Positions 56,461-64,000 of a DNA stretch of 64,000 nucleotides are shown piece after piece; the first letter of the stretch is position 1, and every line of letters begins with the position of its first letter. The DNA is from Kuschelorhynchus macadamiae (lineage: Eukaryota > Arthropoda > Insecta > Coleoptera > Curculionidae). The stretch lies in the NCBI GenBank assembly GCA_030620095.1, contig JAUTXW010001306.1:1962001-2026000 (forward strand). The letters run 5' to 3'. The notes under the pieces were generated by a model. It ran no database searches and was not told where the DNA came from. It worked only from the letters and a program-made list of their open reading frames with translations. The position numbers were made by a program, and so were the translations under genes.

Positions 56461-57904
56461 ACGTCATCGGTGTAGGACTTCACCTTGGAAAAAAGTGTAT
56501 GTCTTAGCTAATTCATATAAATTTAATAGCTTTCAAATTTTGTGTTAACGTTAGGCAATATTGAAGCCAGTATGTTCCAAAAAGATCTTTAGAGCATGTT
56601 CGGAATTGATTTTTAATAACGCTTTTATTTGGAATTTCATTTAAGAATTATCAGCGAAACATCATTGAACAAAAACCAAGAATATAAACTATAAACTGAA
56701 ATAACATTGAATTTTGCTGCATCAAAATTTCTAAGAATTCGAAACACCTAGTTCATCACTGCTAGAGTCTAGTGAATTTGAATCCTTTAAATGTTTAATA
56801 AGCGGGAGAATATATGAGAAGTTCAGATAGCGATTTCTTTCCTACGCTGAGTGAATAAGATTATTCGTATGGCGGTAATAATGGGAGCATTCGTCAGGGG
56901 TCACTGCCATAAGTGGGTTTTCCTGCGTCTCTCCTTTTTAAAGTAGATAATAAGCTTTGATATTATATTTTGTTCATCTTCTAAATACCGTCGAGGTATT
57001 TTACAGAATGAAAATAGGGAAAGAAAATGAAGCCTGTCGTGTTTTTTGACAAAACAATTGTTTTGACAAATTTGATAAATAATTTAAATTCATAACCCTC
57101 ATTCTAGGTTATTAATATTCAAGCTATAAAAAATCAGCGGTTGAAAGGCCGCCATGTTGATTTTCAGAAAGGACCAATATTTATGACGTCTTTAATTGGT
57201 TTCAGTCTATTTTTAAACATTTTTATTTGTTAAAAAAGCTAATTTGATGACGTGAGTACAAACCAACTTTAGACATTTATACAGCAGAAATAATCGCGTC
57301 TATCCGCCTTGCAACTGTTTCCAGTAAATACGGAGCGTTTGTTTCTCGCGACCCTTGGCCGTTGGCGTGTGCAGGCTGCTTCATCGTTGGCCATCGCACG
57401 CGTAACAAAAAAAAAGTTTTCAAAGGGCATTTTAAACATGGCTCTTTCAAATTTTCATCTGGAGTCGACGAAAAATTAGTAGAATATGTCAGCCTTGGGA
57501 AAAATTAGTGGACTGGGAAAACTATTTAATTACAAATTTTATAAAGAAACCTGTTGAAATAAAAATCTGGTTTATGACCATCAATTAGAATATTTTTATA
57601 TCATTTTTAACGAAATTGAAACAAGCTGTTATTTTCTCTTTTCGTCCTGTTTATTACAATAAGCAAATTCGTCTTCGTCCCCCTCCTCTAGCAAAATTAA
57701 TACAATAAACGACATTTTCAAATATTCAAATAACCCACAAAACTAAATAACTCTGGACGGAATGCATTAGCCGGAAACACCCTGGGAGACCGTTTAAACG
57801 CTCTGTTTTCGGCCTTTCACGACCACGTTCACCTGAACGAAGGCTTAAAGTTTGTTTATTCCAGATTTAACGCATGAAAAACCCACTGTATATGGAAACA
57901 TAAA
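56461..57904. other. No gene seen
   Basis: AT-rich with GC-richer patches at about 57290-57410 and 57760-57850. No motif recognised on either strand. Confidence 0.4.
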
Positions 57905-58262
57905 CTAACAAACAAACAAAAGTATGCTTTATTGTCGCAATCAAATGGTTGCAATTTTCTGGACAAAGCGAAATTTACCTTAAAAAAAACAAAACAATGA
58001 AAAAACGAAATATTAATCGAAAAAAAATAATATTTTTCGATAGGTCAATGCAAATAGATAAATTGTAAATATAACATTCGTTATATTTACATATAACATA
58101 TTTAATATAACATTGCCGTAAAGCGGTTAATGAAACCAAATGACCTAACAAAAGGAAATAAACAATATATATGCTTAAGAAAAGGACATCAGCGACATTT
58201 TTCGATGGAAAGCGAAACGAAAGAGGGTCCAAATTTGGCGAGATACCAGAGTTAACATGTCA
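57905..58262 (-). pseudogene. Jockey-like fragment, internally deleted, minus strand
   Basis: On the minus strand, MDPLSFRFPSKNVADVLFLS matches the SLDPLSFLPLSKNEADSFFL stretch of the relic at 47090. This is followed almost at once by the 3' tail (TATGTATTGTTTATTTCC-like and GCAATAAAGCATACTTTTG). The copy is a large internal deletion that joins the RT entry to the tail. Confidence 0.7.
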
Positions 58263-58411
58263 CGTTGACTTAAAAGACAGGGTGTACGGAAAATCTTAAT
58301 ATGGGCTAATATCTCGAGGACTGGTAAAACTTAACAACAAATCAGCATTTTTGGGCGTTTAACTTTTTCTATTCGTTGAGGGTGGCGTGAAGTGGTTGTA
58401 TTTTTGAACTT

Positions 58412-59211
58412 TAAATACACACAGTAGGATAGAGTTTGAGGTTTACCGGAAAACATCGTCCACGGATAATGTTATTCAGTATGCTTCAAACTCTCCTTAC
58501 ACACATAAATTTGCCGCGTTCAACTCCTTTTTCTATCGGTTGTGTAATTTACCATTGTCAAGGGAAGCGTTTACTAAGGAGCGTGATATTATAATGCAGA
58601 TTGCTATGAATAACGGTTTTCCTTTGGAGTCTATCACCAAATTATATTACAAATTTATAAACAAGTACAAAATGTCCTATACTGTCATAAATTCAAAACT
58701 TAGCGATGAGACAAATTTTTTCAAGTGCATTACTTTTTTCGGAAGTATTTCTCTCCAATTGGCAAAATTTTTTAAAAATATTAAAAATGTCAATATTTCA
58801 TTCAAAACAGTAAATACTCTCAAGAGACATTTAGTAAGGACAAAGAACACAACCGATAAATTGTCCAGATCTGGGGTTTATGCACTAAATTGTAGTGAAT
58901 GTTCCACGACCTATGTGGGACAAACAGGTCGAAAAATGTCCACTAGGGTGAGAGAACATTTAAGCCTTGTCAACAAATTCAGAAATACGGATGTAACTGA
59001 GACTGTTTCGGCCTTTGCCAATCATTTGTTGGAGTCAGGTCATGAATTTTCCATTTCTGACGTTGATGTTTTACATGAATGTCCGAAGGGGAAAAAGCTT
59101 GACCTTCTAGAAAAAATGGAAATAACCAGAGCTATAAAAAGTCCCATTCTCACTTGCGTTAATGATGTTTTTAATTTTGAACCAACCCTAATATTTAACA
59201 ATTTAATGTAA
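58412..59211 (+). CDS. PLE RT C-terminus and GIY-YIG endonuclease, open frame
   Basis: Open from just after a stop near 58411 to 59211. The first codons are FEVYRKTSSTDN (58433), the post-catalytic RT block, so the RT core is missing and no authentic start exists; numbering below counts from 58540. The connector has SITKLYYKFINKYK and FKTVNTLKRHL (about 88-98). The endonuclease has GVY (112-114), C118 and C121 between the half-motifs, YVGQT (125-129), R136 and H140 (RVREH), H162 and H168 (NHLLESGH) and E191 (LLEKMEI), so the catalytic set looks intact. It ends in NLM. Family role: nicking the target for RNA-primed insertion. The downstream tail holds a tRNA-like block and a hammerhead-like motif. 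Confidence 0.82.
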
Positions 59212-59283
59212 TAATAATTGTAGGCAACCTTCATTTCATTCACTAATTCATAGAGTGAGAGTTTTTGGTTCTTTTCTTCGACT

Positions 59284-59372
59284 AGTCCAGTGGCCTGCCT
59301 GTGGGTGGTTGCTTCGGTGTCTCACTCGGGTGGTCTGGGTTCGATCCCGTCTAGAAACATGAATCTTTTTTA
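59284..59372 (+). repeat. tRNA/SINE-like head with Pol III boxes in PLE tail
   Basis: TGGCCTGCCTGTGGGTGG (A-box-like, 59291) and GGTTCGATCCC (exact B-box form, 59338) are about 45 bases apart, and CTTTTTT follows at 59364, a Pol III stop. The layout 'tGGcct...GGtT...gGTCTGGGTTCGATCCC' is that of tRNA-derived SINE heads. The T-stem pairs only three bases, so it is not a working tRNA. Confidence 0.6.
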
Positions 59373-59554
59373 ATACTTTTTTTAATATTTTATTTTGTTT
59401 ATTCACATGAGACTTAACCTCATTTTAATGTCCATCAAATATGTATAAGTAGTTGTTTGTTTTGTTGTGCTTTAGTGTGTTTTATTCTATTTGTAAGTTA
59501 TTGTTTTAGGATTTGTGAGTGTGATTATTTACTAAGGTTCTCTCTGTTGTTTGT

Positions 59555-59595
59555 AGGTCTGATGATGCTCGAAAGAGCGAAACACGTGTAATGTT
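59555..59595 (+). ncRNA. Hammerhead-ribozyme-like motif in PLE tail
   Basis: CTGATGA (59559-59565), then GCTC-GAAA-GAGC (a 4-bp stem with GNRA loop, 59567-59578), then GAAA (core GAAA, 59579-59582), then CACGTGTA with a short self-complementary stem III and a UA cleavage step. An extra T separates CTGATGA from stem II, and I could not form stem I from the flanks. PLEs are known to carry hammerhead motifs; activity here is uncertain. Confidence 0.5.
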
Positions 59596-60069
59596 TGTTG
59601 TGAATTGTAAAATTATAATTTAATGAGACCGAGACTTGGAGTCTTTTTCTATGTTTGTTAATATGGACAATTTCTTCGATTTTTAAATACTACCTCATAT
59701 CGAATTTTACCTTATTTTGGAAACCTTTAAAACACAAAAATTTGTGCGCAAACTGAAGATCAACACATAGAGCATTTCTGAATAACGAAGTAGTGGAACA
59801 CATTGCGACAAAAAAAATGAAATGTCGTCGATTGTCATTGTTATGGATAAAAAATTGTTTTTAACATCTCGCTAAGTGAGGTTTTGGAGAGAATTCCACA
59901 ACACATCGTGTTAGTTTATGTCGAATGGTGGTATTAACGCTGAAACGTATGCTATTTCTACTTAATTATTTTTTATTTTACTATGGTTTGTACGAAGATT
60001 AATTCGAGAACATTTTATGGATAATGTGATCAAAATTATAATAAGGCAACTAACTTAACAATGAAGTTT

Positions 60070-60820
60070 TTCCAGATAGATTAGTTTCTGCAAGTTATGT
60101 AAGAAATGTTGTTTTTAAGTACGTAACAAGTTCGAGAATTAGCTGCTGATATGGGTGTGATTAAATCAACAGTTCACTAATTTATAAAAACACAAATTTT
60201 AGTACATCTTGTACAAGAACCTAATGAATATGATCCAGATCGCAGATTACGGTTTTGTGAGAAAATGTTAAATTCAATTGAAGCGCAGTAAATTTTCTGA
60301 ACGTACAATCAATATACATAATTTTCACTATTGGAGTGATGAAAATCATCACTGGTTTCAAGAGGCTCACACACGACATTCTCAGAAACCTAACGCTGAT
60401 AGGGTAATTATTCATTTTTTTAATAATGAAACTCTTACTGGACTCTTATACTTGCAACTGTTGGAAGAAACTGCCATATATGAAATTATAGCAACTACTG
60501 AAGACAACGACATTGACTAAGATCCAGTTTTTTAGCAGGTTGTAGTATTTTAAAAGTTAATTTCCTGGACATTGGAAGGCTGTGGAACTGTTGAATGAAC
60601 AACACAGTCGCCGGACCTTGTTCCACTTGATTTCTTTCTTTGAGGTGACTTATAGGAACAAGTATTATTTTTTGTAAAACCCAGTAATTTACAAGAAAAA
60701 CAATAAAATTTGCTGATGTTTGTCTTAGTGTGACGCCCGAAATGATTCATAATGTTAGAAGGGAATTTGAAAGTAAAAGTAAACGGTGGTCTTTTCCATT
60801 GTAAAATAAAACTAAAAATA
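60070..60820 (+). pseudogene. Mariner-type transposase relic
   Basis: An N-terminal helix-turn-helix remnant (ELAADMGVIKSTVH, about 60130) is followed by DPDRRLRFCEKMLNSIEAQ (about 60235). Then come RTINIHNFHYWSDENHHWFQ (60304) and ATTEDNDID near 60495, and QSPDLVPLDFFL (about 60605), the block around the last catalytic residue. This set, with 'N.HYWSDENPHW', typifies a mariner-like family common in insects. Stops and frame changes occur throughout. The 80-codon open piece at 60278-60520 is the best-kept part. Confidence 0.75.
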
Positions 60821-60914
60821 ACAGTTTTAACTCTATATGACTGCAATTCTTATTTCAGTATCTTATCATTCTCTCACTCTCTGTCTAATTTTGTCACCCT
60901 ATTTTCTAGAAATT

Positions 60915-61325
60915 GATCACAGTGCGTCGGTGTAATTGTTTACTCGAAAATCCTTTTTGCATATCATGCTAAATTTGATTATTTTAAAATATGTAATAAG
61001 GCACGGTTAAGCAAATCGAATACTCATAACTCGTAGGATTTTAAACTTTAGATTTTGGCATGCGGCAAGAAAAAATTAGTCGTATAGAAATAAAAACCCA
61101 TAGCTACAATGCAATGCAATACGCAATAAGTGGAAACCCTGTAGTGGGATAATGGGTTACGTGAGAAGCATTCATTATCTTGTCAGTAACGTTGTCCCTG
61201 GCGATGACAAAACTGATTTATTTTCTTGAACGGTAAAAAATTGATTAAAAACACTGTATATTAGCGAGGCAAAAAATATCAGTCGCATTGTTGAAAAGTT
61301 CTTTAAATTTCATTCTTAGTACCAC
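60915..61325. repeat. Direct repeat, copy 2 (first copy at 53830)
   Basis: See 53830-54200. The GGGTTACGTGAGAAGCATTC core is exact. It lies directly after the mariner relic at 60070-60820 and before a second scrap of SPDL type at 61470. Confidence 0.75.
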
Positions 61326-61599
61326 GAATTTTAACTTAGCATCGTACAGCCACAGATTTTATGTAGAATTTCGCATACTTGTCAATTGTTTATTGCATAA
61401 AAAAACCTCATGCAGACTTTAAGGATTGGATTTTATTTATTTTTAGGTTTACTAAGAGTCCCGATTTAATAATTTTCCTTTTTGCATGTCTGTGTTAAAT
61501 ATAGAATTCATAAAGTTTGTAGCCGCAATAGAGAGAGGGATGATTCCATAGAAAGTAGAACTGAACTTTAACCTAAAATTAGTATTGAACAGATAACAC

Positions 61600-62560
61600 T
61601 CCAACAGGTCCATAAAACCGTCAAGTGGTAACTAAATTCTTTCGGAATAAAACTATTCTTTAACCAAGCCTGGTTTTGATAATGGACAACGTTTCTTCCA
61701 GCACAGATTACAAATTGTTCTCCTGGGTATTTTTAACGTAAGATGTAGTCTTATACTGCAGTGGCTGGATGATCTGTAGTAGATGTTTGGACAGTTTACT
61801 GATGGTCAGTGAGTTCCTGGAGTTTGAGCGTGATCGTAATAGCAGGCTGGTTTTATAAATCTTTAGAAAGCCATTAACTGTAGAGGCTTGCTATGGTATA
61901 GTCATAATGCTGTCCTAGTTTTATCGGCTATATGATCCGTAACGTTTCAGTGTTTGGTAAAAGTTTCTTTCCACGGCTGGTGAAGGATTCTGGTAAAGTG
62001 GCAGATTGTTTCCTTTTCCTAGAGGGTCCTAAATTTTCTCAATTTTCTCATCGGATGTTAAAAAGTGCATAATTACTGCAAAATTTCATTTGTCGGCTGG
62101 TAGGATCTTGATGGAGTGATCGGCATGTAAGGTTTTAAGTGCGGGTTTCTTTATAATACAAGGTAAAATGTGCTTTATTTTATCAAGCTTTGTTGGTGCC
62201 TTCCATCTAGACTTTTCAGCTTCTGATCTTTCTATATTTAAAGTTTCTAGAGAGCTGATTATGACATGAAGTTGAATCTTCCATGGGTTTATAGCAAAAT
62301 TTAGTGCCTTGCTAAGAATTTGTTCTTCTGTGCGAGAGAGCATTCTTAAAGAAATATTTACCGTTGCCCTTAGATGGTTGTTGGTAGGAAATTCTATTTG
62401 ATGCAGATTCTGGTAGGGTCTTGATAAAGCGGTCCTCATGTTTGCTTTTAAGTGCTGATGCATCTTCTTTTGTAGTCTAAGGTAAAATGTGCAATTACTG
62501 CAAACATCTAACCTATAAAACCAGTACAGTACGCACACCATAGCATAGCAAGCCTCCACA
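61600..62560 (-). pseudogene. PLE RT N-terminal half, minus strand
   Basis: Reading leftward from 62560: about 50 residues of unclear sequence, then SRTEEQILSKALNFAINPWK (about 62345-62285), the PLE N-terminal 'L...e..lL.kGLnFap.P' block. Next AEKSRWKAP, then KKPALKTLHADHSIKILPAD (about 62145-62090), the 'aL..L..d.si.ILPADKG' entry to the RT. A frame change follows, with EKIEKI.DPL and ALKR-like LKRYGSYSR (about 62040-61930), then scraps to 61600. No catalytic box is reached. Stops are frequent after 62086. Confidence 0.7.
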
Positions 62561-62570
62561 GTTGTATGGC

Positions 62571-62870
62571 CTACCTAAGATTCATTAAGCCAGCATTATG
62601 ACTAATCAGCTGTTTCAGGAATTCATCGACTAGCAAACTGTCTGTAAGACTACTTCTTCCATAAAAAAAATCAAGCCATTTTATAAATATTGTTAAAAAT
62701 ATCTTCACAGGCCTAGAAAACCAATTTATTGGCTTTAATCTGGAAAGCCTGTAAATGTAATGTTTTACTAAAGAGTCGTTGCTCACTGTCAAAACCAGGC
62801 TTGATAAATATGGGTATCTTTACCACTAGATAGTGTTGTGGACATGTGTGAGTGTTGTACTTTCAAGTTA
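62571..62870. other. Junction between opposed PLE fragments
   Basis: The 73-codon minus frame (62571-62792) is not recognised. AAACCAGGCTTGATAA near 62793 resembles the reverse complement of AAGCCTGGTTTTGATAA at 61665, so PLE sequence is present on both sides in opposite directions. Confidence 0.45.
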
Positions 62871-62879
62871 AAGATAAGT

Positions 62880-63640
62880 TTTACGCTCAAGATGACGGTA
62901 TTTCTATGCGTTCGTCCCGCTCTTCAATGGTTGCTAATATTTACATGAAGCGATTTAAGAACCCTGTCATAGAGATGGCAAAATGTAAACATAAAATTTG
63001 ATAAAGATACATCGACGACAATATTATTATATGAAACAAGGATAACAAACATTTGGAAGAATTTTCATATCATTTAAATAATATTCGCTGTTCATTCAAT
63101 TTTAGCATGATGAAAGAAGGAAATTCCAGCTTACCTTTCCTTGATGTTCTTGTTAATCGTGAAAATAATCCGATCAAAACTTCAGCTTACAGGACACCCA
63201 ATCACGCAGGTTAGTGCCTCAACCAGAAAGCTAACCATTCTGCTTCAACAAAACGAGCTAGAAGCTTATGTATGGACAAGGAGTTTTTAAATAAAAAGAT
63301 TAGTAATATTAAAAATGACCTTGGCAAAATGGTTATACAGAACAGTTGATAAATAACACAACAAATGTCAAAATGAAAGTATCTCAATTCAAACGACAGA
63401 ACTGCCCACTGATAATTATTCCAGAAACTACAGTATTAGCCTTCAGGTCCGGAAACATTTTAAGAAGCTTAATAATTAAAACCAAGTCTGATACTAGGAA
63501 TGACAGACAATTCTATCTCTCAAATACGTTGTAGTCAATCCGATATTGCGAGAAGGAAGATACGCTTTGTTACAAGAACTAAAGTATATCGAAAGCATAC
63601 ATAGAGAACGAACATCAAGATTGGGTATAGTTGAATATTG
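62880..63640 (+). pseudogene. PLE RT core to endonuclease edge, plus strand
   Basis: DGISMRSSRSSMVANIYMKR (62894) is the PLE 'dGvamGSPLSPv.ANiyM' block. RYIDDNIII (about 63006) is the catalytic box, and SSLPFLDVLVNRENN (about 63124) the 'lpFLDvlv' strand. SAYRTPNHAG (63184) and ASTKRARSLCMDKEFLNKKI follow. From 63440 a looser VLAFRSGNILRSL may be the connector, and RYALLQELKYIESIHRERTS (63552) resembles the endonuclease end. Stops fall before the catalytic box and after NHAG. The GIY-YIG core is missing. Confidence 0.72.
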
Positions 63641-64000
63641 ATGAAACAACAACGACCACAGAATCCAATGGTCAGAAGCTACAATCCTTCACAAGGAACA
63701 ACATTAAGAGGAAAGGAAATTTACAAAAGCGGAATTTTTTGAACATAAATAAGAATTCTATGATACCAAACTTTAGATGTTTGGAAACGTTTACTCTCTT
63801 GTACGATCCTTTCACGTTTTGACGCCTTACTTTCAAATGTGTTTGTACTTTTTGACATTGTTTTCTTAGGTACCGAAATCACAAAGGCAATTAGCTTGTT
63901 TGGTAAAAATATAACATTTGAATAAGTTTTGATTTATCTTTGTTATGTAAAGATATATTTTTAAATCCTGTTTTGCATTAAACTTGACAACTTTTTAATT
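63641..64000. other. No gene seen
   Basis: The frame at 63631-63822 has no recognised content. AT-rich to the window edge. Confidence 0.4.

Overview
The window is AT-rich eukaryotic DNA made almost entirely of transposable elements (TEs). The families point to an arthropod, most likely an insect: a BEL/Pao LTR retroelement with a baculovirus-F-like envelope, Tc1/mariner and pogo transposons, jockey-like non-LTR elements, Penelope-like elements (PLEs) with GIY-YIG endonucleases, a decayed protein family common in insect genomes, and long (AT)n arrays. I found no convincing host gene. The species cannot be named from the sequence.

Layout. 1-1.8 kb: decayed jockey-like reverse transcriptase (RT). 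1.9-9.5 kb: tandem array of PLE-derived units, only the last of which reaches the GIY-YIG domain. 10.7-11.1 kb: a small duplicated exon-like segment. 12.3-13.6 kb: decayed insect TE-associated protein. 14.1-15.5 kb: minus-strand RT remnant. 15.55-24.39 kb: nearly complete, young BEL/Pao element with two 357-bp LTRs that differ at one position by eye, a structured leader, gag-protease, pol with two frame breaks, and an envelope fused in frame behind integrase. 24.9-33.4 kb: cryptic satellite-like repeats in both orientations, a Tc1 relic and two long inverted repeats. 33.9-36.65 kb: decayed Tc1/IS630 element with recognisable terminal inverted repeats (TIRs). 37.55-40.37 kb: complete pogo-type transposon with an intact 664-residue transposase. 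42.4-45.4 kb: RT scrap and a large direct duplication. 45.9-50.2 kb: jockey-like and PLE relics. 51-53.6 kb: very long (AT)n arrays around a minus-strand jockey-like RT. 53.8-64 kb: mariner and PLE relics, including a PLE endonuclease frame followed by a tRNA-like block and a hammerhead-like motif.

Function. The only units that look able to act, or only just broken, are the pogo transposon and the BEL/Pao element. In the BEL element the LTR supplies a TATA box, an Inr and a poly(A) signal. Gag, protease, RT, RNase H and integrase form the replication machinery, and the envelope (signal peptide, furin-type site, C-terminal membrane anchor) resembles that of insect endogenous retroviruses. All other coding matter is relic. 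The PLE tails are the other point of interest, because they combine a core promoter with a hammerhead-like motif.
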